From Sporichthya brevicatena (GTDB taxonomy: Bacteria; Actinomycetota; Actinomycetes; Sporichthyales; Sporichthyaceae), in contig NZ_BAAAHE010000001.1 in the NCBI RefSeq assembly GCF_039525035.1, positions 9,255 to 73,254 of the forward strand: a stretch of 64,000 bases of DNA. Reading direction: 5' to 3'. Under the pieces are notes generated by a model that worked only from the letters and a program-made list of their open reading frames with translations, had not been told where the DNA came from and searched no databases. A program made the translations under genes and the position numbers. Shown here one piece after another: positions 1 through 8,131 of this stretch (position 1 is the stretch's first letter; each line of letters begins with the position of its first letter).

Positions 1-123
1 GGCGGCGGCGGCGACCTCGGCCTCCGGGTTGCGGTTTCCGCACCCGGTGAGCGAGGCGGTCAGCGCCAGAGCGAGCAACGCCACCGCGCTGCGCGTGACG
101 CGACCTGACCTACTGCGAGACAT
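1..123 (-). CDS. ABC transporter substrate-binding lipoprotein, N-terminal fragment
   Basis: The window edge cuts this gene. Only 41 codons are visible: a basic N-terminus (MSRSRSGRVTR), a hydrophobic stretch and the lipobox LTGC at about residues 26-29, followed by GNRNPEAEVAA. The start ATG lies 14 bp inside the 3' end of the fused permease gene, so the two are co-translated. The segment after the lipobox cysteine resembles that of the binding protein at 5959-7452 (CGNR, then a P and VAA), which suggests a paralogous branched-chain-amino-acid-type binding protein. The ligand is unknown. The lipoprotein call is from visible sequence; the ABC role is inferred from the adjacent permease. Confidence 0.75.
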   Translation of the reverse strand, partial: MSRSRSGRVTRSAVALLALALTASLTGCGNRNPEAEVAAAA

Positions 124-2092
124 CGACGAGCTCCTTCTGGTCGTGCTGGGGGTGAGGACGGTGGGCGTCGGCACGCCGGGCGGACCGCGGCGAACGCCAG
201 TTGCGGTCGAGCGTGCGCACCGTGCGCCGGTTGGACCCGGCGCGCCGAGCGGGCTCGGTCAAGCTGGCCTTGATCCGCTCGACGAGGTCGATCTGACTGG
301 CCGCCACCAACGCGGCGACGATGGCCAGCGCACCGAACGCCGCCGTCTGGTAGTTGCCCGAGTCGTCGGGCAGGTAGGACGGCATCACCGTCAGCAGTCC
401 GGCCGCGAGGACCGAGGACCGGATCAGCTGGTTGCCGGTGATGGCGAGGACTGCGACCCACAGCAACGACTGCAGAGAGCCGAGGCCACCCGCACCCGCC
501 GCCTGCGCACCGGTCGCGATGACCGCACCGGCGACACCGGCGAAGAACGCGGAGATCGCGAACAGCAGTACGAGGGTCGTCGTCGTCCCGGTGCCGTAGG
601 TGGACAGCGCCAGCGGCGAGTCCGCCAGGGCGCGCAGCAGGCGGCCGAGCCGGGACCGTTGCAGGACGACGATGCCCGCGATGCAGGCGAGCAGCACGCC
701 GACCGCGACGTAGAAGTACTGCCGGTCGTCGGCCACGCCCACGCCCGGCAGGTCCGGCCGCGGCGCGTCCCGCCGGGCGTTGACACCGAACATCCAGGAG
801 GACCGGTAGACGAGGTTCTCCAGCAGGACGCCGAAGCCGAACGTCGCGAGCGCGAGGTAGATCCCTGACAGGCGAATCGCCGGCAGGGCGAGGATCACCC
901 CGATCGGCAACGTGATCAGACCGGCGCCGAGCAACGCGAGAAACCAGGGCAGTCCGGCATCCACGCTGAGGCGGCTGAACGCGACCGCGCCGACCGCGAC
1001 GAACGCGGCGTGACACAGCGAGACCTGGCCGGCGACCTTCACCAGGAGACCGAGCGACAGGAACATGATCGTGAAGCCGACGGCGTTGATGTAGACCGGC
1101 AGCTTCGTCCCGACCAGGTCCGGCAGGACGATCACCACCGCGAGGGCGGCGGCCCCCGCCGTCACGCTGACGCCCTTCGGCGGGGCGGTGAACCGCTCCA
1201 ACTGCGGGCGACGGACCAGCGGAGCGGTCGGCAGCCCACGGCGTCCCACGATCAGCAGGACACCGAACAGCACGATGAACGGGACACTTGACGGGAGACC
1301 CTGGAACTGCGGGTGCGACGCGGCGTACTTCTGACCGAGCGCCGCGAGGACGCCGATGATCAGACCGCCGGCGAACGTCCAGGGCAAATTGCGGAACCGG
1401 CCGATCGCCGCGGCACCGAACGCCTGGACGACGAGGGCCGTGAGGCGGATCGGGTCGAGGCCGAAGGTCGGTGCGATGAGCACGCCGGACAGCACCGCGA
1501 CGCCGCCGCCGATCATCCAGGCCAGGCGCCGCACCTGGGCGGCGTCGAAGCCCGTCATCTCGATCAGTTCGGGGTCGTCGACGACACCGCGCATCGCGAT
1601 GCCGAGGCGGGTCCGCGTGAGCAGGACAGCGAGACCGGCGCTGACCGCCACACCGACACAGGTGATGATCAGCTGGTCGTAACCGATGTCCACCGCGAGG
1701 TGGAACGTGTTCGTCGGCAGGAAGTCCTCGGTCGTGAACGTCGCCGCGCCGTACCGAATCGTGGCGATCGCCTGGATGATCAGCAGCGGACCGATGGTCG
1801 CCACGACCACGACCGCGACGGGTGCACGCGTCAGCCGGCGGGCCAGCAACTCGAGGAGAACACCGAGTGCGGCGCCGAGTCCGACGACACAGATCACCAT
1901 GGCGATCGGCCACGGGATGTCGTTGCGGACCTGCAGCTCGTAGAACAGGTACGCACCCGCGGTCGCCATCGCCCCGTGGGCGAAGTTGAAGACGCCCGAC
2001 GTCCGGTAGGTCAGGACGAGGCCGACACCGGCCAGGCCGTAGACCGACCCGGACACGATGCCGATGACGATGAACGGCAGGTACTCGTTCAT
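110..2092 (-). CDS. Fused LivH-LivM-type ABC transporter permease
   Basis: A 660-residue polytopic inner-membrane protein. The first ~290 residues look like a LivH permease (start MNEYLPFIVIGIVSGSVYGL, then the typical YRTSGVFNFAHGAM stretch). The second half, from about residue 315, looks like LivM (KVAGQVSLCHAAFVAVGA, then LPAIRLSGIYLALATFGFGV). Two permeases that are normally separate subunits are therefore joined in one chain, with a basic, hydrophilic C-terminal tail of about 50 residues. The start overlaps the upstream small membrane protein by 4 bp (ATGA), and the 3' end overlaps the binding-protein gene. No ATPase genes lie on this side; they may lie beyond the window edge. The substrate is unknown, since LivHM-type permeases carry amino acids, urea, aromatic acids and other compounds. 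Confidence 0.85.
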   Translation of the reverse strand: MNEYLPFIVIGIVSGSVYGLAGVGLVLTYRTSGVFNFAHGAMATAGAYLFYELQVRNDIPWPIAMVICVVGLGAALGVLLELLARRLTRAPVAVVVVATIGPLLIIQAIATIRYGAATFTTEDFLPTNTFHLAVDIGYDQLIITCVGVAVSAGLAVLLTRTRLGIAMRGVVDDPELIEMTGFDAAQVRRLAWMIGGGVAVLSGVLIAPTFGLDPIRLTALVVQAFGAAAIGRFRNLPWTFAGGLIIGVLAALGQKYAASHPQFQGLPSSVPFIVLFGVLLIVGRRGLPTAPLVRRPQLERFTAPPKGVSVTAGAAALAVVIVLPDLVGTKLPVYINAVGFTIMFLSLGLLVKVAGQVSLCHAAFVAVGAVAFSRLSVDAGLPWFLALLGAGLITLPIGVILALPAIRLSGIYLALATFGFGVLLENLVYRSSWMFGVNARRDAPRPDLPGVGVADDRQYFYVAVGVLLACIAGIVVLQRSRLGRLLRALADSPLALSTYGTGTTTTLVLLFAISAFFAGVAGAVIATGAQAAGAGGLGSLQSLLWVAVLAITGNQLIRSSVLAAGLLTVMPSYLPDDSGNYQTAAFGALAIVAALVAASQIDLVERIKASLTEPARRAGSNRRTVRTLDRNWRSPRSARRADAHRPHPQHDQKELVDVSQ

Positions 2093-2346
2093 CCGAGCGC
2101 CTCGACGTCGGCGCCGTGCACCCGCTGGACGCGGTTCCGCACGGTGCGCCGGTAGAGCACGAGATAGACGGCGCAGGACGCGAGCACCACGATCTCACCG
2201 ACGATGCCGACGTTCAGCGCCGTCAGTTGGTTTTCGTACCGAAGCTCACCGCTCGCGTCGACCCACGACAGACCTATCAGCAGCAGGCCCACAACGATCA
2301 GCACGGCGAACAGCGCCGGGCGCGGCCGTCCGTCCCGAGAGGTCAC
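2089..2346 (-). CDS. Small two-TM membrane protein of unknown function
   Basis: An 85-residue protein with two predicted membrane helices (about residues 12-28 and 44-64) joined by a short loop containing SWVDASGELRYENQLTALN. It starts at GTG, overlapping the previous stop by 4 bp, and ends in an ATGA overlap with the permease gene. The loop motif (D/GASGE-x-x-x-x-NQL) recurs in the next gene upstream (GASGEVYIANQLPYL), so the two are probably divergent duplicates or paired subunits. I recognise no family. The position inside a translationally coupled operon points to a role with the AveC-like, surface and ABC proteins. Confidence 0.7.
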   Translation of the reverse strand: MTSRDGRPRPALFAVLIVVGLLLIGLSWVDASGELRYENQLTALNVGIVGEIVVLASCAVYLVLYRRTVRNRVQRVHGADVEALG

Positions 2347-2708
2347 GTACGCACCCGCTCGTGCTGGGCCGCGCCGTTCAGGAGGCCGGAAAGGTGGGAG
2401 ACGTGGAGCTCGAGCTCACGGACACGGTTCGCCAAGGCCGCGTCCGACTCCGTCGCGCGCGCGGAGTCGAGGCGGTCGAGCGTCCGCCACTCGTCGCTGA
2501 GGTCGGCGGAGAGCCAGAGCGTGGCGCCGACGCCGATCAGGGCGAGGCCACCCAGTCCGCCGGAGAGCAGGTACGGCAACTGGTTGGCGATGTAGACCTC
2601 GCCGCTGGCGCCGATCCATCCGGCGACCAGGACGACGGCGCCGAGGACCACGAGGACAGCTCCGACGATGCGGTCCCACTGCAGCTTGAACCAGGGGATC
2701 AGCTCCAT
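2343..2708 (-). CDS. Small membrane protein with C-terminal helix, unknown function
   Basis: A 121-residue protein beginning MELIPWFKLQWDRIVG. It has two hydrophobic helices (about residues 13-32 and 48-66), then a polar, possibly coiled-coil tail (WRTLDRLDSA through RVRELELHVSHLSGLL) that probably faces the cytoplasm. The start is inside the last codons of the upstream surface-protein gene (10-bp overlap). The inter-helix loop shares GASGE-x-x-x-x-NQL with the following 85-residue protein. No known family was recognised. Confidence 0.7.
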   Translation of the reverse strand: MELIPWFKLQWDRIVGAVLVVLGAVVLVAGWIGASGEVYIANQLPYLLSGGLGGLALIGVGATLWLSADLSDEWRTLDRLDSARATESDAALANRVRELELHVSHLSGLLNGAAQHERVRT

Positions 2709-3979
2709 GAGCGTCTCACTCCCACAACCCAACGCGTTCCGACGCTGACGAGGACAAAAAGAAGGGCGCCACCCGCGAGATACGGGTAGGCGCCCAGAGA
2801 CGGGAGCGACACTGCGCCCGGCTGCGTGTTGGCCAGGACGAAGGTCTGCGTACCCGGCGGGGTGACGGGCGCGACCCCCGTCGGCAGGACGCCGGTGCCG
2901 ACGCCCGGGATGACCGGCGCCGCGGCGACGGTGTCGACGCCGTCGACCGGGGACGCCGGCGCGGTGACACCGGAGGTGCCGTTGTCCGCGCTCCCCGCGG
3001 TGCCCTCGGCGACCGGAGCGGAGCTCCCGGTCGCCTGTGCGAAGGACCGACCGATCACGAAGTCGGTGACCACGGTGCGTCCGACCGGAGCCGGGACGTC
3101 CATGGGCGTGGTGATCTGCAGTCCCGGCGCCAGGACGGAGTCGTCGGTGCTGGTGGCCTCGACGTAACGGATCGTCGTGTTCCCGACCGTCAGCGACTTC
3201 TGCGCCGGGTGCACCGACCCGACGAGGCTGACGCCCTCCTCCGTCACGGCCACGCCGACGCCGTTGACGGACAGGCTCGAGACCTGAAAGTCGGAGTTGC
3301 GGACGACCTTGCCCGCGTTGTCGATGACGACCTCGGCGCGCGAGACCGCGCCGTGGATCGCAACCACGCCGATCTGCAGGTCGAGCCGGGACTCTGCCGC
3401 GGAGACGAAGTTGTCCGCGCTGCGCACGACCTCGGCGGTGGCGAAGGCACCGCCCTCGTCCGTGCTCGGCGCGAGCCGCGCACCGGCCTGCGCGACCGAG
3501 CGCGCCTCGCGCTCGTGCGCGACCGAGTCGAGGTGGTACCCGGGCTGGTCCAGGCTCACTTCCTGGGCGCTCGGGTACTGGCTGGTCACGACGAACGGAT
3601 AGGTGGGGACGGGCTTGCCCGACAGCGTGCCCGCCAGACCGGGCGCCGCGACGGCGAGGTCACCGGGGTACGGGAACGACGCGAAGCCGGTGCTGGACCC
3701 CAGCGAGTTCAGCGCGGCCTGGGCCGTCGGACCGCCGCCGTTCACGAGGTTCTCGATGATGAGGAAGCGCGGCAGGGCGGCCAGGAAGTAGGCGGCGTTG
3801 GCCGAGGCCTGGCCCTGGTACGCGCTCAGCGTCGTGGTGCTGCTCGGCTCCGCCGTCGCGGAACCGAGCGCACTGCTCGTCGGGAGCAGAGTGACCAGCG
3901 CGGCGGTGGACACCGCCGCCGCGCCGGTCATCGCTCGCCGCACTCGCCGCGGACGGCGCCGGTGGCTGCGGGTCGTCAC
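2699..3979 (-). CDS. Secreted surface protein with C-terminal membrane anchor
   Basis: A 426-residue protein. A very basic N-terminus (RSHRRRPRRVRR) precedes a hydrophobic signal segment ending near SSALGSATAEP. The mature part is rich in Ala/Val/Thr/Ser, with beta-type repeats such as SRLDLQIGVVAIHGAVSRAE. A Pro/Thr/Ala linker follows, then a C-terminal helix (YLAGGALLFVLVSVG) ahead of a short basic tail, so it is anchored by its C-terminus. The start is the GTG that overlaps the upstream AveC-like stop (GTGA); an earlier in-frame ATG would read through that gene. The layout resembles actinobacterial 'choice-of-anchor' surface proteins, but I cannot assign a function. A role in presenting or capturing a ligand for the downstream ABC importer is inference. 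Confidence 0.7.
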   Translation of the reverse strand: MTTRSHRRRPRRVRRAMTGAAAVSTAALVTLLPTSSALGSATAEPSSTTTLSAYQGQASANAAYFLAALPRFLIIENLVNGGGPTAQAALNSLGSSTGFASFPYPGDLAVAAPGLAGTLSGKPVPTYPFVVTSQYPSAQEVSLDQPGYHLDSVAHEREARSVAQAGARLAPSTDEGGAFATAEVVRSADNFVSAAESRLDLQIGVVAIHGAVSRAEVVIDNAGKVVRNSDFQVSSLSVNGVGVAVTEEGVSLVGSVHPAQKSLTVGNTTIRYVEATSTDDSVLAPGLQITTPMDVPAPVGRTVVTDFVIGRSFAQATGSSAPVAEGTAGSADNGTSGVTAPASPVDGVDTVAAAPVIPGVGTGVLPTGVAPVTPPGTQTFVLANTQPGAVSLPSLGAYPYLAGGALLFVLVSVGTRWVVGVRRSWS

Positions 3980-5124
3980 TGCGTCTTCACCGCCGGGGCG
4001 ACCGGGATGGTCGTGCCGTCGGGGACGACGAGCTTGCCGTCGGGGCCGACACGCAGGGACGACTCGCCCCGCGGGATCGGCAGGTCCGGGTTCGGGCAGG
4101 CGACGTCCGTGCCGGCCCCGCAGTAGCCGTTGATGAAGTAGGACCGTTCCTGCACGTCCTGCGGCCACGCGTCACCGCGCTGCGAGATCAGCGCGTTCGG
4201 CAGGTGGTAGAAGACGAAGAAGATCGCGGTGACCGCACCCGAGACCGCGAAGAACCGCATCGCACCCTTGACGCGCTTCGAGACGCTGAGCCGGTCGATG
4301 CCCGCCTCGGCGAACGAACGGCCCTGGTCGTCGCGGAAGAAGCGCAGCGCGCCCCAGCTCGTGTAGAGCAGGCTCGCGGTGATGCCCTGGTAGACCGGGA
4401 AGCCGTAGTAGTGGCCGTGGTTCAACGTCAGCCAGCTGATGCTCGCGCCGTACTCGTGCGAGCCCATGACCATGAAGGCCGCTTCCCACATCGTGCCGAC
4501 GACCATCATCGGAATGAACGCGACGGCGCAGAGGCCGATGGCGCTCATGCTCGGGTAGCGCTCGCGGGTCTTGCGCATGATCGTCGTGACGATCAGGACC
4601 ATCAGGAAGAACGCGCACGTGTAGACACCGGGCAGCCAGAGCAGCGGCTGCGGGATCTCCTCGGCGTTGGGCGACATCCAGCCGGGGGTGTGGCCGATCC
4701 ACGAGCCGGCGTTGATGAAGTACGTGTTGTAGTTGAAGCCCGGCGAGAAGTAGTTGTAGAGCGGGTCGGACCACCACATCAACGAGAACGAGATGACGAT
4801 CAGACCGTCGAGCGGGACCGACCCGGTCCGGCGCCAGGGAAGGATCGCCTTGAACAGGATCAGGGCGAGCATCCCCGCGAACAGGCCGTACTGCTGCACG
4901 CTCAGGCAGATCTTCATCCAGGTCGGGAGCGGGGTCTCGCCGGTCCCGACGCGGTGCGGTTCGCCGGCCACCAGCCAGGCGATGATCAGGTACGCCGCGA
5001 AGGCGAGGAAGCCGAAGCCGAGCGCCGCCCACCAAGAGATGGGGCGGACACGCTTCGGCGCCGCCGGCGCCACCGGACGCGAGGCGTCCAGTGAGCTGCG
5101 CGGCGGCAGATGTGTGGTGGCCAT
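3976..5124 (-). CDS. AveC-like (spirocyclase AveC family) polytopic membrane protein
   Basis: A 382-residue protein with about eight membrane helices and conserved aromatic/charged motifs between them (WWSDPLYNYFSPGFNYNTYF, WIGHTPGW, NHGHYYGFPVY). Length and layout fit the actinobacterial proteins annotated as the AveC family, whose founder acts in avermectin spiroketal formation and dehydration. Most chromosomal members have no known substrate, so a cyclase or hydratase activity here is only a family-level guess. The C-terminal ~60 residues are hydrophilic. A strong ribosome site (GAGGAGG) precedes ATG 5124. It is the first gene of a six-gene operon running to the left and is divergent from a TetR gene. 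Confidence 0.65.
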   Translation of the reverse strand: MATTHLPPRSSLDASRPVAPAAPKRVRPISWWAALGFGFLAFAAYLIIAWLVAGEPHRVGTGETPLPTWMKICLSVQQYGLFAGMLALILFKAILPWRRTGSVPLDGLIVISFSLMWWSDPLYNYFSPGFNYNTYFINAGSWIGHTPGWMSPNAEEIPQPLLWLPGVYTCAFFLMVLIVTTIMRKTRERYPSMSAIGLCAVAFIPMMVVGTMWEAAFMVMGSHEYGASISWLTLNHGHYYGFPVYQGITASLLYTSWGALRFFRDDQGRSFAEAGIDRLSVSKRVKGAMRFFAVSGAVTAIFFVFYHLPNALISQRGDAWPQDVQERSYFINGYCGAGTDVACPNPDLPIPRGESSLRVGPDGKLVVPDGTTIPVAPAVKTQ

Positions 5125-5185
5125 GCAGGGGCCTCCTCAGGAGTTACGGGAGTCGACGCGCGCCTTGCCGTGGTCCGCGGCACTT

Positions 5186-5208
5186 GATAGACAGACACTA
5201 TGTCTATC
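5186..5208. promoter_or_regulatory. Perfect inverted repeat, probable TetR operator
   Basis: GATAGACA at 5186-5193 and TGTCTATC at 5201-5208 form 8-bp perfect arms with a 7-bp spacer, in the 135-bp divergent gap between the AveC-like operon and the TetR gene. TetR-family regulators commonly bind such sites next to their own gene, so this is likely the shared operator for both transcription units. Confidence 0.65.
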
Positions 5209-5259
5209 TAAATGGGAGCGGTCAAGCCTGGGGGCTTCGACCCGATTTGTGGAGGTTCG

Positions 5260-5871
5260 ATGAGCTCGCCGGCGCGTGCGCGCACCGACCGACGTCGCAC
5301 GGGACCGGCGACACGCAGCGACCTGCTTGAGGCGACGAAGCGCCTGCTGGCCGGCGGCGCCCCGGTTGCCACGCTGCGCGTGGACCAGATCGTCGCGGAG
5401 GCCGGGATGGGCCGCGCGACGTTCTACCTGCACTTCAAGGACAAGTCCGAACTGATGGCCGCGCTCGCCGAGGATCAGGTCGCCTGGCGCGACCAGATCG
5501 GCGCCGAGGTGCTCGCGGACCCGGAGCTGACCCGTGAGTCCGTCCACCTGCTGATGCGGACGATCGTCGGGCAGTGGGCCGAGAACTGGGGCGTCCTCGC
5601 CGCGATCATCGAGGTCGCCGAGTACGACACCGCCATGGCGACCATCTGGAAGACCGCGATGGGTGAGGTCACCGAGAAGGCGGCCGAGCAGTTCCGCCTG
5701 CGCTGGGAGAACCAGCCGGGTGACTCCCCCGACCCGGACATGATCGCCGAGCTGTTCACCTGGATGTTCGAGCGATCGTGCCACCAGCTCCTGCGCGACC
5801 CGTCCCGCGCCGACTCCGTCGCCGCCGGGATGACCGACATCATCTGGCGCGTCCTCGACTACCGCGCCTGA
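5260..5871 (+). CDS. TetR-family transcriptional regulator
   Basis: A 203-residue TetR-like repressor. The N-terminal HTH spans about residues 16-62 (ATRSDLLEATKRLLAGGAP, IVAEAGMGRATFYLHFKDKS), followed by a helical ligand-binding domain ending in WRVLDYRA. ATG 5260 is chosen over ATG 5212 because GGAGG lies directly before it. The gene is divergent from the AveC-like/ABC operon, with a perfect palindrome between them, so it probably controls that operon and itself. The effector is unknown and may be the transported ligand or the AveC-like product. Confidence 0.88.
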   Translation: MSSPARARTDRRRTGPATRSDLLEATKRLLAGGAPVATLRVDQIVAEAGMGRATFYLHFKDKSELMAALAEDQVAWRDQIGAEVLADPELTRESVHLLMRTIVGQWAENWGVLAAIIEVAEYDTAMATIWKTAMGEVTEKAAEQFRLRWENQPGDSPDPDMIAELFTWMFERSCHQLLRDPSRADSVAAGMTDIIWRVLDYRA

Positions 5872-5890
5872 CCCGCACTCAGACCCCTGT

Positions 5891-5942
5891 CAATAAAGGG
5901 TGACACCCCTTACTCCGCAGTAAGGGGTGTCACCCTTTATTG
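5891..5942. terminator. Bidirectional terminator palindrome, copy 1
   Basis: Perfect 24-bp arms around a CCGC loop. The core left arm is AAAGGGTGACACCCCTTAC. A-rich and T-rich flanks allow intrinsic termination from both sides. It sits between the convergent TetR and binding-protein genes. Near-identical copies lie at 13633-13676 and 59987-60030. Confidence 0.85.
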
Positions 5943-5958
5943 GCATCGCGGCCTGACG

Positions 5959-7452
5959 TCAACCCTTGCCGAAGCACTCCACCTTGGAGCCGGCGGGGGC
6001 GGAGAAGCCCTTGGTGTCGAGCTTGATCGGGTAGTAGCACTCCAGAGCCTTGGCGGTGGTGCCCTTGGTGAAGGTGGCGCCAGGGCTGAGGCCGTCGAGC
6101 TTCTCGTTCTTCAGCTGCCACAGTCCGTCGAGGATGGTGGTGGTGCTGACGTCACCGGCGCGGGCCTGGTCGGCGACCTTGGACAGTGCGGCCTCGAAGA
6201 GCTTCCCGGCGGTCCAGCCGAGCAGGGCCTGCTGCTCCTCCTTCGTCGAGGGGGCGAAGCGCTTGAACGCGTCGTGGAACGCGCGGATGCCGGGGGTGTC
6301 GGTGGTCATGAACGGCACGACACCGTTGCCGAGATACATGCTGTTGCGCTGGACGCCGGGGTCGGCCGCCACGGCGGCGCTGACTCCGACGGCTCCGGTG
6401 GCGATCGTCGGGAAGTAGTTCAGCGACGCGCACGAGCGGACCGCGCGGATGATCGCCGACCCGTCGAGCCCGAGGAACAGCGTGTTCACCCCGGCCGACT
6501 TCATCGTCTGGCACTCGGAGGTGAAGTCCGGCTGGGTCAGCGACACCGCCTGGATCGGGCCGAGCGCCGCCTTCGCCAGTTCGGTGCTGCGTGGGAAGCC
6601 GTTCTTGATCGCCGAGCAGATCGAGGCCTCGACGCAGTAGAAGAGCCCGGTCTTGGGTGCCCCCTGGGCGTTGCGCGCGGCCTGAACCAGCGCGCCGTCG
6701 TTCGCCGTCAGGGGGGCCGCGCCGGGCGGGAAGAGGTAGGGGCTCTGGACCCAGTCGCCGGCGACGACGTCACCGCCGACGACCGGCACCTTGTCGCGCT
6801 CGGCCGCGGTGCGCAGGGCGGCGATCGCGATCGGGACGCCGGCACCGACGACGGCGACCGCGCCCCGATCCTTCACGAGCGTGTTCCAGTTCGAGGCGAC
6901 GCGCGCGGGGTCGGAGGCGTCGTCGAGCTGGATCAACTGGATCGGGTGGCACTGCACGCCACCGCGGGCGTTGACGTCCTTCGCCCAGACCGCCAGACCG
7001 GTCCGGAGGCCGGCGATCGAGGCCCCGACCAGACCGGAGGTCGCCAGCGTCTGCCCGATGACGATCGGCTTGAGCGGCGCGGTGCACGGCCGGCTCCCAC
7101 CGCCCGCCGCGGCGCCCGGCGGCGCCGGGTTCTGCCCACCGCCCGGCCGCGGCGCGGTGGTCGCACCCGGCTGGGTGGGCGCGCCGCCGGCGCCGGAGCT
7201 CGTCCCCGGAGCAGACGTCGCCTGCGCCCCGGGGACGGCGGCGCCCGGGTCCGCACGCGCGTCCGCACCCGGCACCGCACCGGGGGCGACCGGACCCCCG
7301 GCCGCGTTGTCGGACTGCGCGTCGACCGGGCCGTAGCCGTTTCCGACGGCCGCGACCTGCTCGTGCGGCACGCGGTTGCCGCAGCCGGCGGTGAGGGCGA
7401 GAGCGCCGAGAAGCGCGGCCGCTGCCACTCGGCGGGTTCGGCGGTTCAACAT
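5959..7452 (-). CDS. ABC-type substrate-binding lipoprotein (branched-chain amino acid type)
   Basis: A 497-residue lipoprotein with signal MLNRRTRRVAAAALLGALAL and lipobox LTAGC. A long Pro/Ala/Gly-rich linker of about 90 residues follows, then a type-1 periplasmic-binding fold (PIVIGQTLATSGLVGASIAG; GVQCHPIQLIQLDDASDP; VGAGVPIAIAALRTAAERD). ATG 7452 is chosen because AGGAGG sits 7 bp upstream; the longer open frame lacks such a site. It lies 49 bp downstream of the TetR gene that ends the cysD-cysNC-tetR string, so it may share that transcript. No permease is adjacent. It may work with the fused permease of the first operon, whose own binding protein begins similarly, but that is inference. 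Confidence 0.88.
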   Translation of the reverse strand: MLNRRTRRVAAAALLGALALTAGCGNRVPHEQVAAVGNGYGPVDAQSDNAAGGPVAPGAVPGADARADPGAAVPGAQATSAPGTSSGAGGAPTQPGATTAPRPGGGQNPAPPGAAAGGGSRPCTAPLKPIVIGQTLATSGLVGASIAGLRTGLAVWAKDVNARGGVQCHPIQLIQLDDASDPARVASNWNTLVKDRGAVAVVGAGVPIAIAALRTAAERDKVPVVGGDVVAGDWVQSPYLFPPGAAPLTANDGALVQAARNAQGAPKTGLFYCVEASICSAIKNGFPRSTELAKAALGPIQAVSLTQPDFTSECQTMKSAGVNTLFLGLDGSAIIRAVRSCASLNYFPTIATGAVGVSAAVAADPGVQRNSMYLGNGVVPFMTTDTPGIRAFHDAFKRFAPSTKEEQQALLGWTAGKLFEAALSKVADQARAGDVSTTTILDGLWQLKNEKLDGLSPGATFTKGTTAKALECYYPIKLDTKGFSAPAGSKVECFGKG

Positions 7453-7501
7453 GAAAGCGTCCTCCTGGGGCAGTGGTGCGGTGCGACGGCCTGAGGGGGC
7501 G

Positions 7502-8131
7502 TCAGGTGAGTCCGTCGAGCACCAGTCGCACGGTGTGGGCGGCAATCTGTTCCGGCGTGGTCAGCCGCTGGACGGCGGGGTAGGACCCCGAGAGCGACCG
7601 CAGGTTCGTCAGCCCGAAGAGCAGCGCGAACGTCGACGCCATGGCGAGCTCGGCGTCCAGGTCGGGGTCGATCTCGTCCACGATCTCGGAGAACAGCGCG
7701 AGGGGCTCGGCGAACAGCCCGCGGTCGAGCAACTGGGGCATGTCCGACCGCGGCGTGAGCACCTCGCGGTTCAGCAGTCCACGGAAGATCTCGTTGTCCA
7801 CCAGCGCCCGCAGGTACCAGGTCAGCAGGAGCTCCAGCCGCTCCCGGGCCGGCCGAGCCGGGTCCCGCGTCTCCGGCGGGATCACCGAACGGCCGCCGAA
7901 CGCGCGCTCGACGACCGCGGCGTAGATCGCGTCCTTGCTCGCGAAATGGTGGTACAGCGCACCGACGGCGACGCCCGCACCGGCCGCGATCTCCTTCGTG
8001 GTGACGGCATCCAGGCCGCGGCGGGCAAACATCTCCTCGGCGGTGTCGAGGATCCGCTTCTCCGTCGCGACGGCGTCGCGGACCCGCTTGACGCGCGGGG
8101 CGGGCGCCTCGGTCGTGGTGGGCTCGCTCAT
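7502..8131 (-). CDS. TetR-family transcriptional regulator
   Basis: A 209-residue regulator with a clear TetR HTH at about residues 24-70 ([40 protein letters not shown]) and a C-terminal helical sensor domain. Its ATG overlaps the cysNC stop by 4 bp (ATGA), so it is translated with the PAPS-forming enzymes. The palindrome in the cysD/DUF1214 divergent promoter (10982-10995) is the obvious candidate site, giving autoregulation of the sulfation module. The effector is unknown. Confidence 0.88.
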   Translation of the reverse strand: MSEPTTTEAPAPRVKRVRDAVATEKRILDTAEEMFARRGLDAVTTKEIAAGAGVAVGALYHHFASKDAIYAAVVERAFGGRSVIPPETRDPARPARERLELLLTWYLRALVDNEIFRGLLNREVLTPRSDMPQLLDRGLFAEPLALFSEIVDEIDPDLDAELAMASTFALLFGLTNLRSLSGSYPAVQRLTTPEQIAAHTVRLVLDGLT

